Of a DNA stretch of 60,607 bases, positions 51,164 to 60,607 are shown one piece after another. Location: NCBI GenBank assembly GCA_040900165.1, contig JBBDZM010000016.1:1-60607 (forward strand), in the 5' to 3' direction. A program made the position numbers and the translations under genes. The notes under the pieces are model-generated. The model saw nothing but the letters and a program-made list of their open reading frames with translations, was not told the origin of the DNA and made no database searches. This DNA is from BOKZ01 sp040900165. Lineage in GTDB: Bacteria > Patescibacteriota > UBA1384 > 2-12-FULL-50-11. Numbering within the stretch: position 1 is the first letter of the stretch; each line of letters begins with the position of its first letter.

Positions 51164-53882
51164 CGGATATAACCGCGGTAGTGGCGGTGTTTCCGGCCGC
51201 ATCGTAGGCCTTGGCATAAATTTGGTGTTGACCATTATCGGCTCGGCGAGTGTTCCAATTGGCCGTGTACGGTCCAGATGTGTCAGCTCCCAACAGTACA
51301 CCGTCCAAATAGAACTCCACCTTAATAACCTTAATATTGTCGCTCACCTCTGCAGTCAATTTGATGGTGCGCGATACATTAGAACCATTAGTTGGATAGG
51401 TTAATCGTATTGTTGGTTTTACAGAATCTTGCTTGTTGCCGATTGAGAAATCGACAGTAGCACTGCCTAAGTTGCCATTAGCATTAACCGCCACCACGCT
51501 AAATTTGTGCAGGCCGTCAGCGTAGCGTGTGGTGTCGATATTTTTTGAATAAGCCAATGCTGGTTTGAATGTTGCTACCGTCGTCCCATCAACTTTGAAC
51601 ATCACACTCTCAAGGGCGGTTGTATCTGCCACCGAAGCACTAAATACTGCCGTTCCGCTGATCGAGTCATTATTCACCGGCATCGATATATTGATTATCG
51701 GAGTAGTTTCCAACAGTCGCACCGGACCAGTCAACAGAACATTGATCGGCTGGATCCCTAGCCCAATCGCCAAGGTCGAAGTGAAACTAAAGTTACCCCC
51801 GGAGACACTGGCAAATTTTGGATCGGCAAAGACCGAGTTAACATCCTTACCCAGCGCTTGCCACTGGGCGAATGTGTAGGTCAGATTTTTATAGCTATTT
51901 AAAATATTATAAGTTTTGTCGGACCAGAAAACATTGTTATCGGATACATTGCCAATCCCCTCCAAAAACTGTCGACTGTTGATTGAGTTATGAGCGATCG
52001 AGCCAACGTGGTAGAAAATATTCTTTGTCACCCTATTGCTAGCGTAGAGCTCTTCGTTAGTCATTGTCTGCTTGATTTTGGCCAGATCGGGATACCGAGC
52101 AAAATATTTGGCTTTGTCGTAGCCGTTTTGCTCCATCTGCGATAACTCCGCCCACATATTGGGCAAGTGGCTACTTAGATTATTAACACCAATCATCGCC
52201 AAACTGTCCTCCAGCTTGGAATTAATCAAAAAGTTGTTCTCAATTTTCATATCCCGGCCACCGTGAATAATTAAACCGGCCTGGCCGGAATCAACGACCA
52301 CATTATTTATAGCGGAGTTGCCGCTAGAAAAATCGTCGAAATATATCCCAAAAGTGTAGAACGGATACTGCCACTGGCCACTCTTTGGCCCGTAACCGCC
52401 AATTTTATAGAGATAGTTTCCACGCACTAGATTGCCGCGCGTCAGCCAGGAGCGGCCAAACATATAGATGCCCCCGGAATCCTGGGTCTCCTGATTGATG
52501 TTATAGATTTTGTTGAATTCAATAACATTGTCATTTCCTCGGAAGAATAATCCCATCCTCGGTAAATCATGAATCTCGTTGTTGGCAACCCGCGTACCAA
52601 CAGAGTAAATTTCTATACCCGTTTTGGCTCGCCATTTGTTGCCAGCTCTCGTTATAAGGTTATTGGTTATCTGGTTATTACCACTTGTTAAGGACTTAAA
52701 GTAGCTGACATCTTGGTTAAGATAAACACCGTCCCAGCCAACATCGTGGATATTGTTGCCGTCAATCACCATATTTGTCACCTTGCCGCCAGCTCTAACC
52801 CCTTCAAAATTAGTGGCCGATATCTCGCTATTTTTAACGAAAACCCCGCTTGAAGCATTAGTTGCCCGAATGTGGAAAGCCCGGCCGGTCGATCCCTTAA
52901 CTACCAAGCCATCAAAACCAACATTCGAAACGTCGGAGAGATTAAAGATATCACCGGCCCGAACAACCGAGAAAATATCGGTCGAAGCCGGCGCGGTTGC
53001 TAAGTAAACAAAAAGTTTGTTAGCTGTTTTGTCGTAAAACCATTCTCCCTGCTGATCGAGGAAAGTTAGGCTGTTCTCCACGTAAAATCGATTGTTTGGA
53101 ACAATATTGTAAGAGGTGTTGTCGCTAAAATTAAGGAGGCGGTTGGTCGTGTTGATAGATGAAATATTGACGGTCGAGTCCCAGTAGTTGGGGCCGGAAA
53201 AAACAACGGCCCTTAATCCACTACCGGCGCCGCTCCAATTGGCTGGATTAACCGCCGAGCTGTAACGCAGCTGGTTTTTTACGTTTGGTGTGTCGCTAGT
53301 GCTGTAAAAAAATTGTCCCGCCCAGGGATCGGTTGCAGAAAAGTTTGGCGGTTGATAATTAGGAAAGCGACCGAGTTTTTGAAGCTTGCCGTTCCAAAGC
53401 AGATTGCTAATACCGCTACTGCGGAAATCTACCCCCGGAACTGTCGACATATCCACCTTAAATACTTTGCCAAACTGCAACGACGACACTTCGGTAAGTG
53501 TCGCTGGGAGTGGTTTGGGTAGATCGATTGTCCCGTCAAAAACAGGGGTTTCGTTCTCGTAAGCTTGGTAAACTATTGGATTACCAGAAGCGCCCGAATC
53601 TGCTTGGTTTAAGTTAATCGTTTGGGAGATATCGTACTTACCGCCTCGCAAATAAACAGTTGCCCCGCCAGCGGGAGCAGTGCCACGCAAAATTGCTGAT
53701 GCTTTGGTTACTGTCTTAAACGGGGCTTGGAGTGTGCCGGGATTGGAGTCGTTGCCGGTTGGCGAAACATAGTAAGTTATTTCGCCGGAGGCGTAGTAAT
53801 AACTGGTGATCACCGCCCCAATTGCAATCAACACCACCCCCAACAACAGTGCAAAAACCGGTTTCTGACGAAACGCCCTCAT
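51153..53882 (-). CDS. surface parallel beta-helix protein with Ig-like tail
   Basis: A 909-residue exported protein. It has an N-terminal membrane anchor (about residues 9-30, VFALLLGVVLIAIGAVI). A DUF1565-like start follows (TYYVSPTGNDSNPGTLQAPFKTV), then a long right-handed beta-helix with many NxIxxN/NNxI turns (about 300-620). Two bacterial Ig-like domains end the protein (about 720-905; SGTAVFSASVAD, VSRTIKLTAEVSD). Beta-helix proteins of this type act as polysaccharide lyases, hydrolases or adhesins. No catalytic residues are assigned. It converges on the SRPBCC gene with an 11-base overlap. Confidence 0.85.
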   Translation of the reverse strand: MRAFRQKPVFALLLGVVLIAIGAVITSYYYASGEITYYVSPTGNDSNPGTLQAPFKTVTKASAILRGTAPAGGATVYLRGGKYDISQTINLNQADSGASGNPIVYQAYENETPVFDGTIDLPKPLPATLTEVSSLQFGKVFKVDMSTVPGVDFRSSGISNLLWNGKLQKLGRFPNYQPPNFSATDPWAGQFFYSTSDTPNVKNQLRYSSAVNPANWSGAGSGLRAVVFSGPNYWDSTVNISSINTTNRLLNFSDNTSYNIVPNNRFYVENSLTFLDQQGEWFYDKTANKLFVYLATAPASTDIFSVVRAGDIFNLSDVSNVGFDGLVVKGSTGRAFHIRATNASSGVFVKNSEISATNFEGVRAGGKVTNMVIDGNNIHDVGWDGVYLNQDVSYFKSLTSGNNQITNNLITRAGNKWRAKTGIEIYSVGTRVANNEIHDLPRMGLFFRGNDNVIEFNKIYNINQETQDSGGIYMFGRSWLTRGNLVRGNYLYKIGGYGPKSGQWQYPFYTFGIYFDDFSSGNSAINNVVVDSGQAGLIIHGGRDMKIENNFLINSKLEDSLAMIGVNNLSSHLPNMWAELSQMEQNGYDKAKYFARYPDLAKIKQTMTNEELYASNRVTKNIFYHVGSIAHNSINSRQFLEGIGNVSDNNVFWSDKTYNILNSYKNLTYTFAQWQALGKDVNSVFADPKFASVSGGNFSFTSTLAIGLGIQPINVLLTGPVRLLETTPIINISMPVNNDSISGTAVFSASVADTTALESVMFKVDGTTVATFKPALAYSKNIDTTRYADGLHKFSVVAVNANGNLGSATVDFSIGNKQDSVKPTIRLTYPTNGSNVSRTIKLTAEVSDNIKVIKVEFYLDGVLLGADTSGPYTANWNTRRADNGQHQIYAKAYDAAGNTATTAVISVTR

Positions 53883-53921
53883 ACGTTTAGCGTAGCAGAA
53901 TACTGAAAAGTTTCGATTGGG

Positions 53922-54518
53922 TTAGCTCAAGACTTTGTCGACTAAGCCGTAGCTCTTGGCGTCGTCCGGGGCCATCCAGAAATTGCGCTCGGTGTCGGCT
54001 TCCACTTTCGTCAGTTTTTGGCCAGTGTTTTTGGCCAAGATTTCGTTCATTAGCTTTTTAATCCGGAGGATTTCCTTGGCTTCAATCTCAATATCGGTCG
54101 CTTGACCTTCAGTACCGCCCATCACCTGGTGGAGCATAATCCGGGCGTTCGGCAGAGCAAAGCGTTTGCCCTTCTCGCCGCCAGCCAATAGGAAAGCCCC
54201 CATTGAGGCCGCCATGCCAATACATATAGTGGAGACCTTTGGCTTGATGTGGTTCATGGTGTCAAAAATTGCCAAACCGGCCGAAACCGAGCCGCCCGGG
54301 CTGTTGATATACATCTGGATATCTTGGTTTGGGTTCTCGGATTCCAAGAACAGTAGCTGCGCCATAATCAAATTGGCGACGTTGTCGTCAATCGGGCCGC
54401 CCAGGAAAATAATCCGATCGCGCAGTAAGCGCGAATAAATATCGAACGCCCGCTCGCCCTGCGGGCTCTTCTCCACCACCATTGGCACTAAATAATCGTT
54501 GCGTCGCTCTTTTTCCAT
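53922..54518 (-). CDS. clpP: ATP-dependent Clp protease proteolytic subunit
   Basis: A 198-residue serine protease that forms the barrel of Clp complexes. The catalytic Ser is in GMAASMGAFLL, the His in PNARIMLHQVMGG, and the Asp in the DTERNFWM region. The N-terminal loop VEKSPQGERAFDIYSRLL is present. It is not adjacent to clpX. It lies downstream of tig, with the 40-aa peptide unit and an RNA element between. Confidence 0.96.
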   Translation of the reverse strand: MEKERRNDYLVPMVVEKSPQGERAFDIYSRLLRDRIIFLGGPIDDNVANLIMAQLLFLESENPNQDIQMYINSPGGSVSAGLAIFDTMNHIKPKVSTICIGMAASMGAFLLAGGEKGKRFALPNARIMLHQVMGGTEGQATDIEIEAKEILRIKKLMNEILAKNTGQKLTKVEADTERNFWMAPDDAKSYGLVDKVLS

Positions 54519-54562
54519 GGTTCGAGTGTAAAGTAAGCTTTACAAAAGGTCAATGTAACCTC

Positions 54563-54591
54563 TTGACTTTTCGGCCAAAATATGCTTTAAT
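54563..54591 (+). promoter_or_regulatory. promoter of the 40-residue peptide gene
   Basis: TTGACT (54563-54568) and TTTAAT (54586-54591) are spaced by 17 bases. The leader of about 125 bases includes a TGTCGCAT/ATGCGACA hairpin. Confidence 0.75.
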
Positions 54592-54723
54592 TCTCTCATC
54601 GTAGCGAAAGACACAGAAGAGGGACACAGAACACTACGGTACCAAACCCATTGGTTATATTGCACATTTTCCTGTCGCATCGGGTAATGCGACACCGACC
54701 TCAATCTTTGGAGGAAAACAGAG

Positions 54724-54846
54724 ATGAAAATCCGCGGTTCGCCGATGATGAGCAACAACGCTCCTGGCCACGGCCAGCCTAGAATTATGGATCACAGCAA
54801 CGCGATCGTGCCGAACTTCGGCGCGAACAACCACGCGGCCGCCTAA
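54724..54846 (+). CDS. 40-residue peptide in its own transcription unit
   Basis: GGAGG lies 9 bases before the ATG. The peptide begins MKIRGSPMMSNNAPGHG and ends FGANNHAAA. It is rich in Asn, Gly, Ala, His and Pro with no Cys and no membrane segment. The promoter, hairpin-bearing leader and strong terminator around it leave no doubt that something is transcribed. The clean ribosome-binding site makes translation likely. No family is recognised. It could be a modified-peptide precursor, a signalling peptide or a ribosome-associated factor, all of which are speculative. Confidence 0.7.
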   Translation: MKIRGSPMMSNNAPGHGQPRIMDHSNAIVPNFGANNHAAA

Positions 54847-54865
54847 CAAGGCGTCTGCGTCGACC

Positions 54866-54897
54866 AGCCCCCGGGTACCTAGTGCCCGGGGGCTTTC
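54866..54897 (+). terminator. intrinsic terminator of the 40-residue peptide gene
   Basis: AGCCCCCGGG-TACCTAGTG-CCCGGGGGCT is followed by a short TTT. Confidence 0.85.
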
Positions 54898-54916
54898 CAT
54901 AAATATACAATTAGTC

Positions 54917-55062
54917 GCAAAAGCGCGAGGAAATGTTTCTTGAGAAGTATCTCGCAGGCGTTTTAGCTTGGTACCGCACTGCGGTTAAAGCGCCGAGAGT
55001 TAAGCCGCCGGTTTCGCTGGAAAACCGGACGGCGTCTTCGAAAGGAATATTTCCTCGCGCTT
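54917..55062 (-). ncRNA. structured RNA element at the tig 3' end
   Basis: A segment of about 142 nt is closed by AAGCGCGAGGAAAT pairing with ATTTCCTCGCGCTT over 14 bases. Inner arms include GCCG-CCGGTTT/AAACCGG-CGGC, ACCGC-ACT-GCGGT and GGCG/CGCC. On the minus strand the closing stem starts at the tig stop codon and ends in TTTT, like an oversized terminator. No known RNA family is recognised. It is either an RNA attached to the tig mRNA, an independent small RNA, or a palindromic mobile remnant. Confidence 0.55.
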
Positions 55063-56239
55063 ACTTCCTGGTCGTTTTTTCAATTAACTCGTCCAAATAA
55101 CTCTGAAAATCGTCGTTGTCTTTGAGATCGCGACCCTGTTCATGAGCCAGCTGCGATAGTCCCAAACCAATCTTAACCGACGATTCAGCGGCTTTCGCCC
55201 AATCTTGGCGTAATTTTTCCAGCGTCAAATTCTGCCGAGCCAACCAATCCTCATCTTTGATATTGTGCTGATTCAGGTACTGCCGCCAGCCCTGCTCGGA
55301 TCGGCTCATTTCGGCTTCTAGTAAGCTTTTGGGTACTTCTACCGAAACTAGTGGCTCAAACCCCGCCAGCCATTTGGCTTTGCGTTTGTTATCAAAATCT
55401 TCCTGATTGCGGTTCTCCAAATCCTCTCGGATCGCTTTTTTCAGTTGTTCTAGTTTTTTATGACCAAATTTTTCGGCGAACTTGTCGTCCAATTCCGGCT
55501 GTTCAATCGTATAAACTTCCTCAACTTTCACCTTAAACTGGACGTCCTGACTGGCCATCTCTTTGTCGAAATAATCTTTCGGAAAAGTTACTTTGAACGA
55601 TTTTTCATCGCCCCTGTTTAATCCAGCCAAGTGTTGCTCAAAACCCGGCACTAATTTCGATTCGCCCAAAATTACCGGGAAATGCTTGCTGGCTAATTTG
55701 TCTTTGGTCACGCCGCCAACCGAACCGGAAAACTCAATATCCAGCTGATTGCCCGTTTTGGCTGGTTCCAAGGTAATGACCCGTTTGGCGTGCCCCTTGG
55801 AGAGCGATTTTAAAACATCGTCCACTTCTTTATCGTCAACTTTTTGCGATGTGACATCTTTAACTTTAATATTTTCCCATTTACCGACTTTAATCTCTGG
55901 GCGAATGTCGAACTCAAAGACAATTTTACCAGGCTTTCCCTCTTCGAATTCAAGAATATCGACCTCCGGGTCCTGAATTGGAATAACTTTCAATTCTTTG
56001 ACAATTTCTTCCCAGGCATCTTTGACAGCCAGGCTGTAAGCCTCTTCTCGTAGCGCTTGCGGATCGAGATTGTCTTTAATTACATTTTTGGGGGCTTTGC
56101 CGGGACGAAATCCGGCAATCTTCACACTAGCCGATAGGCGAACCACGGCTCGGTCGAAAAGCGTATCCACTTCGTTTTTGTCGAAGCTGGCCGTAATCTG
56201 CTCTCGGGTTTTGGAGATGGATTTGGTGGTTGTCTTCAT
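55061..56239 (-). CDS. tig: trigger factor
   Basis: A ribosome-bound chaperone and prolyl isomerase of about 392 residues. The ribosome-docking motif GFRPGKAPKN is in the N-terminal domain. An FKBP-type domain follows (GNQLDIEFSG, FPVILGESKLVPGFEQHLAG), then the helical C-terminal arms. The start at MKTTTKSISK (56239) fits the family, and an upstream in-frame extension to 56317 does not. The stop codon is part of the stem of the RNA element downstream. Confidence 0.94.
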   Translation of the reverse strand: MKTTTKSISKTREQITASFDKNEVDTLFDRAVVRLSASVKIAGFRPGKAPKNVIKDNLDPQALREEAYSLAVKDAWEEIVKELKVIPIQDPEVDILEFEEGKPGKIVFEFDIRPEIKVGKWENIKVKDVTSQKVDDKEVDDVLKSLSKGHAKRVITLEPAKTGNQLDIEFSGSVGGVTKDKLASKHFPVILGESKLVPGFEQHLAGLNRGDEKSFKVTFPKDYFDKEMASQDVQFKVKVEEVYTIEQPELDDKFAEKFGHKKLEQLKKAIREDLENRNQEDFDNKRKAKWLAGFEPLVSVEVPKSLLEAEMSRSEQGWRQYLNQHNIKDEDWLARQNLTLEKLRQDWAKAAESSVKIGLGLSQLAHEQGRDLKDNDDFQSYLDELIEKTTRK

Positions 56240-56328
56240 CTTGAACAGTTTACAGGTTGGCGCTAAAAAAACCAAGTCTCCGTTAAGTAAGTTGCAATCT
56301 GGGCACTTTTTCAACATATTAATAGTAC

Positions 56329-59300
56329 ATGGAGGGGAAAACCAACCAACGCTTTGACGGCCTTGTTCAGAAATTGCGAGACCCAGTTACCCGTCAACGA
56401 GCGGGGCGTTTTAGCGCCCTAACGTCAATAATTTTGATTATGGTGGCGCTAATTAGTAATAGCGTCTTTCCTCGGACGATTCTCGGCGAAGCCGGCTCGG
56501 CTAGCGAGACTCGGCTCTGGAGTAGCGGCGCCGAGCTTAACACTGCCGCCGCGGGCTACGAAATCACCAGCACCAGCGGCACCGTCTCAATCAGTAGCTC
56601 CACCGTTAGATCGGGCGGATTTTCCTACCGCGCCAACCCAACCAGCAGTACTGGCATCTTCACCAAGCTCTTCGCCGGCTCAAACCAAACAGCCAAGTTT
56701 TGGTTCCGCAGTTATATCCGCATTGCCGACGACCCCAGCGCCGACACCTATATTATGCGGATCGGCAACTCCGGCGGCGGCAAAGTCAGTGTCCGCCTTA
56801 CAACCGGCAGTACTTTAATGCTTCGGAACGAGGAAGATAACGCCGACGTTACTCCGGCCAGCTCAGCTCTTTCCACCAATACCTGGTATCGCGTTGAGGT
56901 TTATGTCGATACTACTAGCGTTGGTAGCACAGATGCTGAGCTACGAGTTGATGGAGTTTCAATAAGTAATTCTACCACGCTGCCACTAGGCTCCGGCATT
57001 GACCGGTTGGCGTGGGGCTCAATGACCAGCGGCACCACCGATTTGTTCTTCGACGATATCGCCATCAACAACTCCAGCGGTCGGGCCGCCGACAACTGGC
57101 CTGGCGAAGGCAAAATCGTCCATATGCAGCCAGCCGATAGCGACGGCGGCAACACCGCCTGGAGCGACTCCGGCGCTAACGGCGTCGATTTCGACGAAGT
57201 TGACGAAGTTACCCCAGATGATGTCACAACATACATATATACCCAATCCAACGGCGCCATTACCGACGTCGACTTGGAATCCAGCTCATCGGCTGGCATT
57301 GGCGCTAACGACAAAATTAAACTTACTTCCGTTGGCGCCCGTGTAAGGGTCTGCGGCTCGGCCCCAGGCCCACCGTGTCTCGCCGGTTTTGGCAGCCCAA
57401 TTAACTACGCCACCAGAGTTATCGCCGGGGGCACCGATGAAACGCAGGTTTCGCTCTTGGATAGTGATACCTCCACCTGGTGGACCAACGATGACGACGA
57501 ACCAAAGCTCAATGCTACCACCTCCTACGATCTCCCTGGCACCAGCACCGCGCCCTGGACAACCAGCGACTTAGATACTGCTGAAATCGGCGTTAAGAAC
57601 TACGACAGCAGTGGCATTGGTTTTGCCGTCAGTACGCTCTGGCTCCAGGTTGAGTACGTCCCGCGCTCCGGCGGGCGAATTTGGTCGAGCGGCTTCGAGC
57701 TGCAAAGTGCCAGCACCGGCATGGAGTACACCGCCAATATCGGTACCAGCCCAGCCGTTGACACCACCAACGAACGCAGCGGCGCGGCCGCCCTACAGAC
57801 CAGCGCTAGTTCGGCGACCAGCGGTTGGGAGTTCGATTTTGCCAGCGCCAACCAAGTTCAAGATTACTATTTCAGGGCATATATAAGGGTGGCTACCGCC
57901 CCGGGAACGCTAACTAATATTATGGAATTTTACGACTCGGCCAACTCGGTCCAGGCCAGTATCCGGATGAACACCGACCGGACACTGGAATTGTGGAACG
58001 ACGAAGATAGCGCTCAAATCGGCTCGGACTCTAGCGCTATTGCTTCAGCCACCTGGACGCGGCTGGAGATACGCCTTAACTGCTCCAGCACCTGTGCCGG
58101 CTCCGGTTCGGCCACCCTCGATGCCCGAATTAACGGCAGCTCCTTTGCCAGCTCTTCAGTTGTTAACCACGCCAACGGCGTAATGACCCTTAGGACCGGG
58201 GTTTTAACCTCGACTACTGCCGATTTTTCTTGGGACGATATCGCTCTCAACCAAGCTATCGGCACTAACCAAAACTCCTGGCCGGGCGAAGGGAAGATTG
58301 TTCATCTGCGACCCAGCTCCGACGACGGCACTAATAACACATGGACTAACGGATTTGAGCAAGTGAATGACGTTACGCCAAATGACGCGACCGGATCAGA
58401 TTTTGTCAGCGAGACCACCAGCGGCGACATCGACGACTACAACATCGATGATTCATCAATAAGCGGCAGTGATACCGTTAATTTAGTTTCCGTGGGGGTG
58501 CGCTTTAACACCAGCTCGGCCACCCAAGAAGATTTCCGGGTCCGCCTGAAAGACGCCACCACCGGCGTGGCGATTGAAAGCAATACTCTTTCTCCGGCAT
58601 CCACCACCTGGACCACCAACGCCACCGCCGCCCCGAAACTTTATCCGCTCACCGCCTACACCCNNNNNNNNNNNNNNNNNNNNNNNNNNNNNNNNNNNNN
58701 NNNNNNNNNNNNNNNNNNNNNNNNNNNNNNNNNNNNNNNNNNNNNNNNNNNNNNNNNNNNNNNTGGACCACCAACGCCACCGCCGCCCCGAAACTTTATC
58801 CGCTCACCGCCTACACCCGCCCGGAACAAGACACGGCCTGGACCGACACAACGCTAGACACCGCTCAAGTTGGTCTGCGCGATGTTTTAGCCGGCACCGG
58901 CACCGTCCAAGTCACCGCCGCTTGGGCCTTAGTGGACTACACCGAACCGCAGGATATCAGCGTCTCCGGCACTTGCGACGACTTTGATCAAACCACCGAC
59001 TGTACTAGCGACGACGGCTCCAACAGCATTGCCGTGGCATTCGACGGAACGCTTCAAGGTCAAAGCGACGCCACCGTCGACGGCTCCTGGAGCATTACCG
59101 GCGTTACCCCGCCGGCCAGCGGAACCATCGTCACCGTCTTTATTAACGGCGAAGCCACTGCTTCCGAACGGGCAGTGGCGGTAACCAAATACGACGGTAC
59201 CGGCGATATCACCGGCATTAAACTATTCCAACGCCACTTAACAATTGGGTCGGACGACAACCAAACTCTCTCCAACGCCGATATCGATGCCTACGACAAC

Positions 59301-60607
59301 TCGGTTTCTGGAGATGCCGACATTTTCTTTGAAGTTTCCGCTGGCAACGACTTAACGGTTGACACCAGCGCCGCCTACACCGACGAGGAGCTCTATATAG
59401 TAGTAGGCAACACTTACCGCCCGGCTTCTGGCGGTGGCGGCGACGTCAACACCACCCACCTAGAAAACGACGGCACCTTCCAGGCCGACGCCAACGCCAT
59501 CAACGTCTTTGGCTCCTGGCAGAACGACGGCACCTTCACCGCCGGCACTTCCAGCGTCACCATGACCTCCACCACCACCGGCCGGACATTGTCCGGCACC
59601 CTGACCGGCACCTCGGCCTTTTACGATCTTACTTTCAGCGGTAGCGGCGGCACTTGGAGCTTTAGCGCCGCCGCCGAAACCGATCGAGATTTTATTATCA
59701 CCGCCGGCACCGTCACCGCCCCGTCCGGCAACCTTACCGTTGCTCGCAACTTCACCAACGACGGCGGTTTCACCCACAACTCCGGCACCGTTATCTTAGA
59801 TACCACTACTACCGCCACCGTCTCCAGCACCAATGCCGGCACGACGTTTAACCACTTCACATCAACCGCCGCCACCAAAACCATTCAATTTGAAAAACAT
59901 ACCGCCGATGTCCCGGTCTTCACCTTCGCTGGTACTTTCACCATCACCGGCACCGCTGGTAACCTGATTAATCTCTACTCCGACACCAGCGCTACCCAAT
60001 GGAAAGCTCACTTTAACGCCGATCAAACCACCGTTACCTACGTCAATTTGCGCGACGGCGGCTGTGACACCGACACCTCCACCGTTTATATGGACGCCAC
60101 CTCCACTTCCGTCTCCAACAACGATACTTGCTGGCACTGGCCAGTTAACCGGCTCTGGAGCGGTGGAGCAGAACTGCAATCAGCCACTGCCCAAGTAGAG
60201 ACCAACTTTAACGACGGCTCGGCCCTGTCAATTAGCACTACCACCATCCGTTCCGGCTTGGCCGCTTGGCGCGTTAACACCACCAGCTCAAACGCCGCCT
60301 TCAACAAATACTTCGTTAACTCTCCCACCCAAAGCAAGTACTGGGTGCGTTTCTACATTCGCCTGGCCAACTCCCCATCGGCTCAACACGGAATTATCAA
60401 TTTGAACGGTACGGTCGTCCGAGTGGGGGTACGGATTAACACCAACCGGACATTGGAGCTCTGGGACGAAGACGGCACCGCCGGCCAAATTGGTAGCGAC
60501 AGCGCCGCCCTCAACACCGGCCAATGGTACCGGGTGGAGCTCCACGTTGATAACACCGCCCTCAACCCCGCAACTGTGGAGCTACGTTTAGATGGCTCAA
60601 CGGTCGC
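56329..60607 (+). CDS. giant secreted repeat protein with LamG-like domains (partial, gap inside)
   Basis: An exported protein that continues past the window end. It has an N-terminal membrane/signal helix (about residues 28-46, LTSIILIMVALISNSVFP). Repeated concanavalin-like (LamG) domains follow, each opening with a line such as RLWSSGAELN or RIWSSGFELQ and containing YRVEVYVD/TRLEIRLN strands. At least three copies are seen (near 56.5, 57.7 and 60.1 kb). Very Gly/Ser/Thr-rich linkers and Asp-rich turns lie between. A 100-N gap at 58664-58763 breaks the frame. Bases 58609-58663 and 58764-58818 are identical, and removing one copy plus the Ns restores one open frame. TATTAAT lies about 10 bases before the ATG, suggesting a leaderless mRNA. 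It is a likely adhesin or surface-layer protein. Confidence 0.8.
58609..58818 (+). repeat. 55-bp duplication flanking a 100-N gap
   Basis: The same 55 bases border the gap on both sides. As the collapsed sequence keeps one reading frame, the duplication is best read as two overlapping contig ends that were not merged. Confidence 0.9.

Noticed and set aside
54655..54900. 81-codon minus-strand frame
   Set aside because: It is antisense to the 40-residue peptide unit, which has better promoter, ribosome-site and terminator evidence.
59414..60565. Long minus-strand frames under the giant protein
   Set aside because: High GC and repeated Thr/Gly codons on the plus strand remove stops on the other strand. 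No ribosome sites or domains are seen.

Overview
The window reads as a chromosomal piece of an ultra-small bacterium of the Candidate Phyla Radiation (Patescibacteria). The evidence is a 16S gene with changes at normally invariant sites (a CAGCAGCAGCGG block at the 515 region, GAATTGGCGG at the 907-926 region), rRNA genes that are not linked to each other, very compact overlapping genes, and many small proteins known from such genomes. TAA, TAG and TGA all end genes, so the code is standard. I cannot assign the class from sequence alone. Three 100-N scaffold gaps (7611-7710, 47970-48069, 58664-58763) are each flanked by duplicated sequence, so local assembly artefacts must be kept in mind.

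Layout. 1-4.1 kb: tRNAs (Trp, Thr, Tyr, Thr, Pro), L33, L28, a short DNA polymerase III delta-prime-like protein, a TPR protein and a site-2 protease. 4.1-9.9 kb: a PP2C-like membrane protein, argS with a small upstream reading frame, a pilin-like protein and tyrS. 10-12.8 kb: a class A penicillin-binding protein with added Ig/FN3-like domains. 12.8-28.4 kb: a long minus-strand division and cell-wall cluster, mraZ-rsmH-ftsL-ftsI-murF-mraY-murD-ftsW-murG-murC-murB-like-ftsQ followed by recJ and radA, headed by a promoter and four MraZ boxes at 10-bp spacing. 28.4-34.2 kb: glyS, alr, recO, a pilin and small membrane proteins. 34.3-38.3 kb: 5S and 23S rRNA with a 64-codon gene between them. 38.3-43.7 kb: dut, mutM, thyA, a DHFR-HIT fusion, a dCMP deaminase-like protein and a nucleotidyltransferase, which together form a nucleotide-pool group. 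43.7-48.5 kb: tRNA-Ala, small proteins, a canonical murB, a VTT protein and a complex tRNA-Ile locus. 48.5-50.7 kb: a free-standing 16S unit with promoter, processing stem and terminator. 50.8-60.6 kb: an SRPBCC protein, a parallel beta-helix surface protein, clpP, a complete transcription unit for a 40-residue peptide, a structured RNA element, tig, and a giant secreted protein running off the end.

The most unusual signal is at the tRNA loci. At 47.7-48.2 kb a whole tRNA-Ile(GAT) lies inside the anticodon loop of another tRNA-Ile(GAT). It is flanked by a 14-bp inverted repeat, and the two outer halves still pair with each other through a compensatory base change. At 4.0-4.1 kb a whole tRNA-Pro(GGG) lies between two halves of another tRNA whose acceptor strands pair 7 of 7. 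Several tRNA copies also carry insertions in the D or T loop. These are candidate nested or interrupted tRNAs and may reflect a tRNA-carrying mobile element or an undescribed processing route. Assembly error near the gap has to be excluded first.
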